Origin: Chryseobacterium panacisoli
Lineage (GTDB): Bacteria; Bacteroidota; Bacteroidia; Flavobacteriales; Weeksellaceae
DNA length: 64,000 bases
Assembly: GCF_008274625.1 (NCBI RefSeq)
Contig: NZ_VTRU01000006.1
Location: forward strand, 186,001 to 250,000
Reading direction: 5' to 3'
The position numbers and the translations under genes were made by a program. This document shows positions 43,442 to 51,712 of the stretch, one piece after another. Below the pieces are notes generated by a model. That model searched no databases. It was not told the origin of the DNA and saw nothing but the letters and a program-made list of their open reading frames with translations. The first letter of the stretch is position 1. Each line of letters opens with the position of its first letter.

Positions 43442-44637
43442 GATTTTGAAAGAATTAAAGTTGAACAGTTTCCTCCAAACCCAAATGAATTGGAAAGTAC
43501 ATGATTGATGTTTTTCTCTTTCAGCTCGGTAACAGGAGTAAGATCAAATTCCTCCATTTTAGTTTTGAAATTCAGGTTCGGGAAAATAAGGCTGTTTTGC
43601 ATCGCTAAGATTGAAAATACAGCTTCAATTCCTGCTGCTGCTGCTAAAGTATGTCCTGTAAATGCTTTTGTAGAGCTGAATTCAGGAACCTGGTTTTCTC
43701 CGAAGATTCTGATCATGGCAATACCCTCTGACAAATCATTATTAGGAGTTGCCGTGCCGTGAACGTTGATATAATCTATATTTTCTTTATTTAATCCTGA
43801 GATTTTCAGGGCCTGCTGCATGGCTAAAAACGCTCCCTGTCCGTTTTCGGAAGAAGCGGTCTGATGGTGTGCATCATTGGCATTTCCATATCCGGAAAGA
43901 TAAGCCAGGACTTTTTTGTTATCTTTTTTGACCATTTCTTCAGATTCAAGGACCAAGAAAGCTGCTGCTTCCCCAAGGTTCAATCCTTTTCTGTTGTTGT
44001 CAAAAGGAGTATTGTATGAATCCGTAAGAATCATCAGGGTATTGAAACCGTTCAATGTAAACTTTGAAAGAGAATCTGTTCCTCCGACAATGACACGGTC
44101 CAAAACTCCGTTTTTGATCAGTTTAGCGCCCATCATAATAGCATTGGCTGCCGATGAACAGGCTGTACTGATGGTAGAAACCATGCCTTTTAATCCCAGA
44201 TAATCAGCAATTGCCAATGAGGAATTTCCGGCATCATGAGCATCAATATATTTTTGTTTCTCAGGAAAGTCTTCGTAAGAGTAGAAATATTTTTCAGTAA
44301 TATCCATTCCTCCTACACTGGTAGAGGAGATCAGCCCGGTTCTGCAGCTGTTGATTTCTGAAATTCCTGCGCTTTCTACAGCTTCTTTTGCAGCGATCAT
44401 TCCCAGTAAAGACGTTCTTGTAACATTATTGTCTTCATCAAGCTGAAGTTTTTCTACAAGTGCTTCATTGGATAATTTTATCTCACCCGTTTTAATGATT
44501 CCGGCATGTCGGGTTTCAAACATTTCAATATCTGAAATTCCGTGTTTTCCGGTTTGTAATGAAATAAAATTTTCCTCCACATTGTTTCCGATGGAGGAAA
44601 TGATGCCCATTCCTGTTATGGCAATTTTTTGACTCAT
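43438..44637 (-). CDS. Beta-ketoacyl-ACP synthase, catalytic
   Basis: 399 residues with C160 (STACSS), H293 (NVHGTA) and H329 (TGHTLA), the complete Cys-His-His set. It should be the condensing half of a heterodimer with the Cys-less protein encoded by the overlapping downstream gene. It forms the polyene by repeated addition of malonyl units. The ACP gene lies 76 bp upstream. Confidence 0.93.
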   Translation of the reverse strand: MSQKIAITGMGIISSIGNNVEENFISLQTGKHGISDIEMFETRHAGIIKTGEIKLSNEALVEKLQLDEDNNVTRTSLLGMIAAKEAVESAGISEINSCRTGLISSTSVGGMDITEKYFYSYEDFPEKQKYIDAHDAGNSSLAIADYLGLKGMVSTISTACSSAANAIMMGAKLIKNGVLDRVIVGGTDSLSKFTLNGFNTLMILTDSYNTPFDNNRKGLNLGEAAAFLVLESEEMVKKDNKKVLAYLSGYGNANDAHHQTASSENGQGAFLAMQQALKISGLNKENIDYINVHGTATPNNDLSEGIAMIRIFGENQVPEFSSTKAFTGHTLAAAAGIEAVFSILAMQNSLIFPNLNFKTKMEEFDLTPVTELKEKNINHVLSNSFGFGGNCSTLILSKS

Positions 44638-44713
44638 GGTATTAAATAATCTAACAATGTATCAAACTAACAATTTACTTATACTTGCTACACTGTTAGA
44701 TTGTTATATTAAT

Positions 44714-44971
44714 TTATTTTGTTCTGTTGTCTTCGATAAATTTAGCCATCGTATCAATAGACTGGAAGATTTCCTTTCCTTTTTTAGGATCGGCTAATTT
44801 TATTCCGTAGTCTTTATCAAGAAGAACGATCAGTTCCAAAGCGTCGATAGAATCTAACCCTAATCCTCCTCCGAACAACGGATCAGTATCTTTGATTTCT
44901 TCTACAGATACATCTTCAAGATTAAGAACTTCAATAATTTTGTGTTTCAATTCTGTTTTTAAGTTTTCCAT
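44714..44971 (-). CDS. Acyl carrier protein
   Basis: 85 residues with phosphopantetheine Ser41 in LGLDSIDALEL. It is the second ACP of the locus. Its neighbours on both sides are ketosynthase-type genes, so it most likely carries the elongating polyene; the other ACP (28492-28746) may serve the starter or the alkyl chain (inference). Confidence 0.95.
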   Translation of the reverse strand: MENLKTELKHKIIEVLNLEDVSVEEIKDTDPLFGGGLGLDSIDALELIVLLDKDYGIKLADPKKGKEIFQSIDTMAKFIEDNRTK

Positions 44972-45045
44972 AATTAAGTTGTTTATCAGTGTTTCAGTAT
45001 ATCATGAAGATCATTACATCATTACACTGTTATATTGTTACATTT

Positions 45046-45585
45046 CTATAAGGTTAGCAAATATACAAAAGCTTTATAATTTTCCTGATACAATTCTACC
45101 CAGCCGCATAGTACTTTGTCAGCTTTTCCGGATAACAGGATTTGTTCAGAATAGTCATTTAAAAATTTTTCATCAAATTCGTCCAAAACAAAAAAAGCAT
45201 TTTCTGTCTGCATTTTGTGCTTAATGCTGATTTCTCCAACACAGATGTTGGGTAGAGTATAGACAAACACTGCCGGACTTGGGTAAAAATTATTCTGATC
45301 GTTGATGCTTTCCTGATATTTGAAATCCGTATCCAGGCTGGATGATCTGTTGGCAAAAACAATGGCCGTTCTGCTGTGATCTTCATCTTTCAAAATTGTT
45401 TCAGCGGAAAGAAAGGCCAGCTTGCTCAGGTTATCCATTTTATGAAACTTGGGATAGCTGAGATCTAAGCTTTTATAAGCTTCTTTGGCAAATTCCTGAA
45501 AGGTTTCGCTTTGACTTTCAAAAATAAGATTTCCGTCAACGGTTATTTTTGAATGTTCTATGGTACAGCTGTTTATTTTCTTCAT
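45046..45585 (-). CDS. Small ketosynthase-like protein
   Basis: 179 residues from ATG 45585; a start at 45636 would overlap the neighbour by 41 bp. The middle (SPAVFVYTLPNICVGEI, residues about 95-115) resembles the N-terminal part of ketosynthase-like proteins, but no Cys-His-His set is present and the length is less than half of one. It could be a structural or docking partner, or a shortened former ketosynthase. It lies ten bases after a full ketosynthase gene. Confidence 0.65.
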   Translation of the reverse strand: MKKINSCTIEHSKITVDGNLIFESQSETFQEFAKEAYKSLDLSYPKFHKMDNLSKLAFLSAETILKDEDHSRTAIVFANRSSSLDTDFKYQESINDQNNFYPSPAVFVYTLPNICVGEISIKHKMQTENAFFVLDEFDEKFLNDYSEQILLSGKADKVLCGWVELYQENYKAFVYLLTL

Positions 45586-45595
45586 CACTTTCAAT

Positions 45596-46762
45596 TTAAC
45601 ATTTTTCAAGTACAACAGCCGAATTACATCCTCCAAAACCGGAAGCTGTCTTTAGAATAAATCTGATGTCTGCAGATTGATTTTCTTTGATAATATTCAA
45701 AGGCTGAGTTACTCCCATTTCTTCAAAATTCTTTGAGGGAAGCAGAGTGTTATGAATAGCACTTTCCATAGAAATTATACTTTCAAGAAGCCCTGATGCA
45801 CCCAGACAATGTCCATAATAGCCTTTCATACTATTGAGCGGAACGTTTTGAAGTTCCATTCTGTTGAAGGCAATAGCTTCCATTTCATCATTATATAAAG
45901 TTGCCGTTCCGTGGGCAGAAATAAAGTCGATTTCTTCAGGAGAAACCTTCGCTTCATCCATAGCATTTCTGATACTGGCATACAAACCGTCTCCTGTTCT
46001 TGAAGGCCCGGAAATATGGTTGGCATCATTGACTGCAGAATCTCCCAGAACTTTAAACCTAAATTTTTCGTTTTGTGAGATAGCTTCGTCACTTTGTTCC
46101 TCGCAAAGACATGAAGTGATGTAAACAGCTGCTGCAGCTTCACCAATATTGATTCCGTCTCTGTTTTTATCATAAGGTTTACAAGGTCCTGATCCAATCG
46201 CCTGAAATGAATTGAATCCTGAAATAACAAACTCAGAAAGCTCATCCCCCGCAATGACAAAGGCGTCTTTATATTTTCCTGCCTGAATCATATTCTTAGC
46301 CACAGAAATTGCCATTACCCCAGAAACACAGGCATTGGAAACAATAATAGGCTTTGTTTTGAATCCAAAAAAATCTGCTACTTTTTGTGCTAATTTTGAT
46401 AAATAAACGCCTTCCGGTAATACAGCCTGATTTTTTAAAAGACTGATATTTCCTTTTGTGGTAGACAGAATAAAGGCTGTATCTTCTGATACTGAGTGGT
46501 TTTCAACAAGAGGTTGTAAGCTTAAAAGAAGCATTTTTTCAAGCCTTGTAAAATCAATCGTATTCTGAACAAAGAATCTGTTGAATTCTTCATTTAGTTT
46601 TTCAGAATCAATCATGGAAGCATAAAAAGCATCCTGATTGTCTATGATTTTATGTAAAGCAACTCCCGATTTTCCTTCCAAAAGAGCGTTCCAGTTAGCA
46701 TCCACATTGAAGCCTAAAGGAGTTACACAATTATAGTCTGTGATATAAATTTCTTTCCTCAT
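45596..46762 (-). CDS. Beta-ketoacyl synthase with repeat-derived insert
   Basis: 388 residues with C145 (NACVSG), H284 (SAHGTA) and H318 (YGHCLG), so it looks active. It is the third catalytic ketosynthase of the locus. Between residues 216 and 232 an insert (CLCEEQSDEAISQ) reads as a translated intergenic repeat and is not expected in the family. Position fits a surface loop before the His motif. It overlaps the thioesterase gene by ATGA. Confidence 0.9.
   Translation of the reverse strand: MRKEIYITDYNCVTPLGFNVDANWNALLEGKSGVALHKIIDNQDAFYASMIDSEKLNEEFNRFFVQNTIDFTRLEKMLLLSLQPLVENHSVSEDTAFILSTTKGNISLLKNQAVLPEGVYLSKLAQKVADFFGFKTKPIIVSNACVSGVMAISVAKNMIQAGKYKDAFVIAGDELSEFVISGFNSFQAIGSGPCKPYDKNRDGINIGEAAAAVYITSCLCEEQSDEAISQNEKFRFKVLGDSAVNDANHISGPSRTGDGLYASIRNAMDEAKVSPEEIDFISAHGTATLYNDEMEAIAFNRMELQNVPLNSMKGYYGHCLGASGLLESIISMESAIHNTLLPSKNFEEMGVTQPLNIIKENQSADIRFILKTASGFGGCNSAVVLEKC
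46073..46117 (-). repeat. Interspersed repeat inserted in frame in a ketosynthase
   Basis: On the minus strand the sequence contains TTGCGAGGAACAAAGTGACG, which I recognise as a repeat word normally found between genes in flavobacteria and other Bacteroidota. Here it is translated in frame as CLCEEQSDEAISQ. No other copy is seen in this window. Confidence 0.55.
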
Positions 46763-47187
46763 GATAATCCCATTTTATCTTTCCAGTTTTGAAAAAATTC
46801 CGGGTTGTACAGACATAAGCTTCCGTTGCTGTCCAGAAATACCTGGATTGTTTCTCCGCTGCAAACTAATTGATCTTCTTTGTTGAAGATTTCATATTTG
46901 TATATCAGCTTGGCGGATATCGAATTTACATACGTTGTTACAATTCTGAAGGTTTCCCCATATTTTAAAGGAAGAAAATGTTCGCAGGTACTTTTTACAA
47001 TGGGTGTCACATATCCTGCATTCTGAATGTCAAGATAAGTCAGACCATGCTGGCGCCCGAAGGCTTCTCTACCATCTTCAAAGTACACGATATAGTGTCC
47101 ATGCCAGACAATTCCCAGTGGATCTGTCTCGTTGAATCGTACTCTTACTTCTTCAGTACAGGTTAATATATTTTCTTTAGACTGCAT
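46759..47187 (-). CDS. Acyl-CoA/ACP thioesterase, 4HBT family
   Basis: 142 residues of the YbgC/4-hydroxybenzoyl-CoA thioesterase type. The catalytic Asp is D22 in FNETDPLGIVWHG, followed by the conserved HYIVYFEDGRE. It should release acyl groups from CoA or ACP and may free or edit polyene chains. It overlaps the ketosynthase gene (ATGA) and the ABC permease gene (11 bp). Confidence 0.9.
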   Translation of the reverse strand: MQSKENILTCTEEVRVRFNETDPLGIVWHGHYIVYFEDGREAFGRQHGLTYLDIQNAGYVTPIVKSTCEHFLPLKYGETFRIVTTYVNSISAKLIYKYEIFNKEDQLVCSGETIQVFLDSNGSLCLYNPEFFQNWKDKMGLS

Positions 47188-48445
47188 TTTGTTTTCTTTC
47201 GTAAAAAATGGAAATCGCTACGGTGGCAAGATAAAATAGTAGTAAGAATGCTAATTCTTTAGCTATTCCACCAATACCACTATTTCTTAAAATAATGTCA
47301 TAGTAAGCATTCAGTCCCCAGTTCATAGGGGAGAATTTTGCGACGGTCTGCATGAATTCCGGCATTAAGAATACAGGAACCCAGATTCCACCAATAGCTG
47401 CCAAAACCACTACAGAGGTTGCTCCAAATGGGGCAGACTGCTCTTGTGTATCAGCAATAGTTCCCAATAAAACTCCAAATCCAATGGCCGCCAATCCTGC
47501 AAACAGCGTTACGGTGATAAGCTGGAACATTTTTCCGGAAACATCAAAAGCCGGAAGATCCATATAAGGGAAAAGATAAATACCCACCGCAACCATCAGT
47601 AAAAACTGAATGATACAAATGATAAGATAAGTAAATGTTTTTCCTAAAATATGTACAAAATACGGAGTAGGGCTTATTCTTGCTCTTACACTTGTTCCCT
47701 GGCTTTTTTCCTTCACCAGATTAATGGATAAAGGGACTACAATAAAGAATATCGCAAAAAGAGTCCAGGCGGGAACATTATGCTGAACGGAATTCGGCAT
47801 TACATCCATTTCTCCTTTCTTTGGGGTGATTTCTTTAAAGCTGATCAGGTTTTTATTTTCATCAAGGTTTTCTGTTGTTCCCAGCTGATCCTGAAATGCT
47901 TTGTAAATCTTTTTATTTTCAATCTCAAAAACCATTTTGTTGACAGAATTCATCACCGAGTTTTTGAATCCTGCATTGGTGGCAGGATCAAAGTACAAAT
48001 GAATTTCCTTGGCCTTTGGAGCAGCTGTTTTTACTTTTGCAGAATCTCCTTCCAGTCCGAATGAGCTTACAATGGTCTGAACTTTAGAGTCAATATTGGA
48101 ATTTAAATCTTTCGTTAGATTTTCAGGAATGACGATCGCCATCTGATAATCTCCGGAAAAAACAGCATCCTGGGCAGATTTTTCATTGAAATTGGTCAGC
48201 AGCTGGAATGTTTTGCTGTTTTCCAGCTCAGCTTTTATATTTTTTGAAACTTCAGATTGATCCTGATCAATAAAAATGATAGGAATTTTTGATCCTTCAA
48301 GGTTTTTAAAGGTAGAATCCTGAATAAGGGTAATGGTTACAATCAAAAGCAAAGGCATCACAAAGATGATGACAATTCCTCCGATATCTCTCTTTAGCAG
48401 AAGAATTTCCTTAATGAAGCTTCTCCACAGTTTATACAACAACAT
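47177..48445 (-). CDS. ABC-2 type transporter permease
   Basis: 422 residues: an N-terminal membrane segment (about 20-42), a large extracytoplasmic domain of about 180 residues and a cluster of five segments at the C-terminus, the layout of ABC-2 exporters such as YhgE/DrrB-like proteins. Pairs with the overlapping ATPase (14-bp overlap). Probable role: export of a pigment precursor or lipid across the inner membrane. Confidence 0.9.
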   Translation of the reverse strand: MLLYKLWRSFIKEILLLKRDIGGIVIIFVMPLLLIVTITLIQDSTFKNLEGSKIPIIFIDQDQSEVSKNIKAELENSKTFQLLTNFNEKSAQDAVFSGDYQMAIVIPENLTKDLNSNIDSKVQTIVSSFGLEGDSAKVKTAAPKAKEIHLYFDPATNAGFKNSVMNSVNKMVFEIENKKIYKAFQDQLGTTENLDENKNLISFKEITPKKGEMDVMPNSVQHNVPAWTLFAIFFIVVPLSINLVKEKSQGTSVRARISPTPYFVHILGKTFTYLIICIIQFLLMVAVGIYLFPYMDLPAFDVSGKMFQLITVTLFAGLAAIGFGVLLGTIADTQEQSAPFGATSVVVLAAIGGIWVPVFLMPEFMQTVAKFSPMNWGLNAYYDIILRNSGIGGIAKELAFLLLFYLATVAISIFYERKQNAV

Positions 48446-49190
48446 CTCTCAGTTCTTTTCCGGTTAATGAAATGAAAACATCTTCAAGGTTTTCAGCACT
48501 CGCTACTCTGTTCACCAGTTCTTCAGGTGTTCCTACCGCATGAATTTTCCCATGGTCGATAATGGCAATTTTTGTACAGAATTCTTCCGCTTCCGAAAGG
48601 TGATGGGAAGTATAAATAATGCAGGTTCCCTGTTTGTTTAAATCCAGAAGGTAGTCAATAATTGCTTTTTTAGACTGAACGTCTACTCCTACAGTGGGTT
48701 CATCTAAGAATAAAACTTTAGGATTGTGAAGTGTACCGGCGATGAGGTTGCATCGTCGTTTCATACCTCCAGAAAACTGCCCTACCTGTTTATTGGCAAA
48801 TTTTGAAAGCCCCATGATTTCCAGCGATTCATCAATTACTTTTTTAAGCGAGTTGTGCTTCAAGCCATACAGACTTCCGAAAAACATCAGGTTTTCTTTG
48901 GCCGTAAGAGTTGGGTATAGTGCATATTCCTGAGGTACAATTCCGATAATCTGTCTTATTTTGAATCCATCTGAATGTGGAGATAAACCATTGATGGTAA
49001 ATTGTCCTGAAGTAGGTTTTATAAGTCCCGAAAGCATAGAAATCAAAGTCGTTTTTCCAGCTCCGTTGGGTCCGAGAATTCCGTAAATTTCATTTTTGCT
49101 GATATTCAAAGAGATATCATTTACAGAAAACTCATCAGAATTTTTGTACTTCTTATATAAGTTTTTGATTTCGATCATATTTTCTGCCAT
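48432..49190 (-). CDS. ABC transporter ATP-binding protein
   Basis: 252 residues with Walker A GPNGAGKT (40-47), signature SGGMK (140-144) and Walker B LFLDEP (160-165). It is of the drug/lipid exporter (CcmA/DrrA-like) subfamily and powers the permease encoded by the overlapping downstream gene. It begins one base after the BtrH-like gene. Confidence 0.95.
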   Translation of the reverse strand: MAENMIEIKNLYKKYKNSDEFSVNDISLNISKNEIYGILGPNGAGKTTLISMLSGLIKPTSGQFTINGLSPHSDGFKIRQIIGIVPQEYALYPTLTAKENLMFFGSLYGLKHNSLKKVIDESLEIMGLSKFANKQVGQFSGGMKRRCNLIAGTLHNPKVLFLDEPTVGVDVQSKKAIIDYLLDLNKQGTCIIYTSHHLSEAEEFCTKIAIIDHGKIHAVGTPEELVNRVASAENLEDVFISLTGKELRDVVV

Positions 49191-49191
49191 A

Positions 49192-50208
49192 TCAGATCGC
49201 TTTTCTCAGTTTTTTATAGAAAGCTTCTTCCAGATCTGCAATATGCAGCATCGTTTTTGAAAGTTCATTGTAGATATTGCTTTTTGAGTTTCTGTTTTTG
49301 TAAACTCGTGCAATATCCACGGCAAAATCTCTCCAAAGGTCGCCTATAGAGGTGATTTCTTTAGATAATTCTTTCAGTTCCTCATTTTTAAGGATCACAG
49401 ATGCTTCCTGAAGAAATGCTCCGTAGATAAATCTGAAACCTCCGCCTCCGGTTCCAATTTCTTCCTGCATTCTGATCAGTTGCCCCAAATAATGGTTGGT
49501 CACTTTTGTTCCTTTCTTCTCTGCCCATTTCGGGATACTTTTTGCCACCCATCTCATTGCTTTTACCCCGATAAGCGGTACCGGTGCCAGCATATTTTTG
49601 CAGGTATCTTTGATTCCTTTTTTAATGGCTTCTTCAAGATTTACATTTTCAGGAACATAAATAGGATAGTACATATGACCTTTCGGAGGAAGTGCTCCTT
49701 TGGCATATCTTACTTTTTCCAATTCTGCTTCGGAAAGGGTGGTTGTATAATCCATTACAGGATCACTGATCAGGAATTTCCCGTCTTCTTTTCCGTATAC
49801 CACAAGGTTGTGGGCATTGAAGTGAAATTTATATTCTTCAGGAAAGTAGGTAAGGTTGAAAACACCCACCTGAAGTCCTGTAGGAATATTTTGTTCAAGA
49901 TTTCTTTCAAGAGCTTGTTGAGCGTCTTTAGGATTTGAGAATTTTTCTCTTTTAATTTTAATTCCTAATCTTTTGGCTGCTTTACTGAAAATAGCACCCG
50001 GCATCGGACGGTAGCTGAAGCCCGGAGCAAAATTCACCTTTAAAAAAGGGAGATAGACAAAAAACAGCCCGGAACCGATCCCGAAGATCATTGGCTCACT
50101 TAGTTTCAGGCCTTTATTAAGCAGTAGATTAGAAGCAACACCGTTTTCGCAATGCGCAGTCTGATGGTGTTCAAAGTTTAATTTCATTTGCTGATTGTAT
50201 CTTTTCAT
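49192..50208 (-). CDS. BtrH N-terminal domain protein (putative acyltransferase)
   Basis: 338 residues. The N-terminal half matches the BtrH fold: C20 in AHCENGVAS and H133 in FNAHNLVVYG with D149 nearby suggest a papain-like Cys-His-Asp triad. BtrH transfers an acyl group from ACP to an aminoglycoside in butirosin synthesis. The C-terminal half is DUF4872-like. In this ACP-rich locus an acyl transfer from ACP is an attractive role, for example the ester bond of flexirubin (inference). Confidence 0.82.
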   Translation of the reverse strand: MKRYNQQMKLNFEHHQTAHCENGVASNLLLNKGLKLSEPMIFGIGSGLFFVYLPFLKVNFAPGFSYRPMPGAIFSKAAKRLGIKIKREKFSNPKDAQQALERNLEQNIPTGLQVGVFNLTYFPEEYKFHFNAHNLVVYGKEDGKFLISDPVMDYTTTLSEAELEKVRYAKGALPPKGHMYYPIYVPENVNLEEAIKKGIKDTCKNMLAPVPLIGVKAMRWVAKSIPKWAEKKGTKVTNHYLGQLIRMQEEIGTGGGGFRFIYGAFLQEASVILKNEELKELSKEITSIGDLWRDFAVDIARVYKNRNSKSNIYNELSKTMLHIADLEEAFYKKLRKAI

Positions 50209-50247
50209 TGGAAAATGGAACAGGCATTATATATAGCCTTATTTCAT

Positions 50248-50652
50248 TTATTTTCCGTTGAAGTTTTTTAATTCATCCACCGAAATTCCGAATGCATCGG
50301 CATATTTTTTCAGTGCAGTTTCGCTTAATGTTTTAAATATCTTGGGTTTAAAATGTCTTTTTACCCTCCATTGCCACATTCCTACATAAGAAGCAAGAAC
50401 ACCCAGATCCATTTTATTCAGTTCCATAAAATAGGCGATAGGGCTTGCCGTGTTATTGGCAACATTTTGCTTTGCTTCCTCAATTCTTTCATGAATAAGT
50501 TCCATAGATTCATCCAGAGCAGCTTTCTTGGCATCCCAGCCTGTACTGTTTGCTGTGGTGTAATTATCGTTCTCATCCGTTACATACAGAACTTCAGTCA
50601 TGTTGGCGGATTTCAGATTACTTTCGTCTTGAGGTAAGTCTTGTTTTTTCAT
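50248..50652 (-). CDS. Conserved-looking hypothetical protein
   Basis: 134 residues. An acidic/Asn-rich N-terminal third, a helical stretch (MELIHERIEEAKQNV) and a C-terminal region (LASYVGMWQWRVKRHFKP, then ISVDELKNF) that could be a helix-turn-helix or XRE-like fold, as in small regulators, but with no clear motif. It heads the second minus-strand block, 39 bp before the BtrH-like gene. A regulatory role is possible; unproved. Confidence 0.6.
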   Translation of the reverse strand: MKKQDLPQDESNLKSANMTEVLYVTDENDNYTTANSTGWDAKKAALDESMELIHERIEEAKQNVANNTASPIAYFMELNKMDLGVLASYVGMWQWRVKRHFKPKIFKTLSETALKKYADAFGISVDELKNFNGK

Positions 50653-50970
50653 CTAAATAATGTACATTTTTTTTAGATTCCAGATGAAAAATCTTCACCT
50701 GTTTTTTGATTCTTATAATCAGGTGGCTAAAATAGTGAAAATACATTATATGTAAATCATATTAAATCTGAGAGCGTTATTACCTTGACACAGAGGTTAT
50801 ATCAAATTATATCAAAGACTATGCTACCAATGTAATGATGTAAAACCTAATTTTATTTTACTGTTTTATAGAAAATCTTTAAGTGAAAATCTATAGTGAA
50901 AGAGAAAAGGTCTGTTTTTTAGTTTAAAACTGTTTCTTCCTGATGATCAGAGTTTCACGGATTTTAGTAA

Positions 50971-50986
50971 TGTTTCACGTGAAATA
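50971..50986. promoter_or_regulatory. parS-like ParB binding site
   Basis: TGTTTCACGTGAAATA matches the parS consensus TGTTNCACGTGAAACA at 15 of 16 positions, with a perfect 12-bp palindrome TTTCACGTGAAA. A half-site word, GTTTCACGG, lies 20 bp upstream (50952-50960). Sites of this kind bind ParB near the replication origin. No parAB genes are in the window. Confidence 0.6.
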
Positions 50987-51107
50987 ATTCCTATTGTGAG
51001 GATGTTTATAATTTGTATTTCATTGGTTTTCAGTTGTATTCTTCTGTGTTTTTTTTGATTTTAAATAAATAAAAAAATGTTTTTTTATTGTAAGGTAGTT
51101 GTAATCA

Positions 51108-51140
51108 ATTCAATAGGTATGGGCTTTAGCCAAAACCTAT
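51108..51140. repeat. Interspersed dyad element, TTTAGCC family (short copy)
   Basis: ATTCAATAGG, then GGGCTTTAGCC, then AAAACCTAT. A shorter relative of the elements at 13555-13626 and 19565-19630, with flanking ATAGGT/ACCTAT complementary ends. Confidence 0.75.
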
Positions 51141-51212
51141 ATTTTAAACATAAATGGCACGAATGAATTGCACAAATATTCACAAATCCATTTAAGATTA
51201 ATATATAGAATA

Positions 51213-51241
51213 AAAAAGCTGCACATTTTGTACAGCTTTTT
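51213..51241 (-). terminator. Terminator after the dar/hotdog block
   Basis: AAAAAGCTG (51213-51221) pairs with CAGCTTTTT (51233-51241); 20 bp after the hotdog stop. It can work in either direction. Confidence 0.8.
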
Positions 51242-51261
51242 ATAATATGTTGAATTGATCT

Positions 51262-51705
51262 TTACGATTTTACCTCCTGAATAAACAGGTTGATTTCCGC
51301 CCTGATCAATAATTCATCATTATGAAATGTTTCACAGAAGATGTGGCATATGTTTTCAAATTGTGAAATCAGAGATGCCTTGGAAATGATTTTATCATTC
51401 ACTTTTGGAAGGGCAAAAACCTCAATTTTCTTGATATTGGTAATAAACCCTATTACCTTAGTATCTGCTTCAGGATTTTCAAAAAAGCTTTGCCCAAGAA
51501 TAGAAGAGCACGTTTGTGCCAGGTTTTCGATTAATCCGGCTTCTACAAACTCATTGTTGTGAACAAAGACATTATCTTCTTTTATTTCAAAGGAAGTCAC
51601 TACTTTTTCTTTGGTCAGTTCCAGGATATAGTCTGCCATAAGCATCGGTTCGCGATGCGGTAAAAAGTTGTGTATATTGATGATATTCTCTTCCTTTATT
51701 TCCAT
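51262..51705 (-). CDS. Hotdog dehydratase-like protein (ApeP/FabZ-like)
   Basis: 147 residues of the hotdog fold starting with LPHREPMLMAD, the usual FabZ/FabA-like N-terminus. The candidate catalytic pair is H49 (VFVHNNE) and E60 (AGLIENLAQ). It should dehydrate 3-hydroxyacyl-ACP. It lies seven bases after a paralogue of the same size that lacks the His, which suggests a heterodimer like the ApeI/ApeP dehydratase of aryl polyene systems (inference). Confidence 0.82.
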   Translation of the reverse strand: MEIKEENIINIHNFLPHREPMLMADYILELTKEKVVTSFEIKEDNVFVHNNEFVEAGLIENLAQTCSSILGQSFFENPEADTKVIGFITNIKKIEVFALPKVNDKIISKASLISQFENICHIFCETFHNDELLIRAEINLFIQEVKS

Positions 51706-51712
51706 TTCCAGT

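Larger units (their letters stand above)
50653..51261. other. 609-bp intergenic region with parS-like site
   Basis: Spacer between two minus-strand blocks. It holds a parS-like palindrome (50971-50986), a TTTAGCC-family dyad (51108-51140) and the terminator of the upstream block (51213-51241). The rest is AT-rich with no convincing ORF and no clear promoter for the downstream block. Confidence 0.6.

Noticed and set aside
46978..47166. Plus-strand ORFs across the minus-arm genes (e.g. in the thioesterase gene)
   Set aside because: They are antisense frames of strongly supported genes, without motifs or signal peptides of their own.
50653..51212. A hidden small gene or promoter in the 560-bp gap
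   Set aside because: All frames are short or low in complexity. TATAATTTG near 50808 (minus strand) has the wrong internal spacing for a promoter call.
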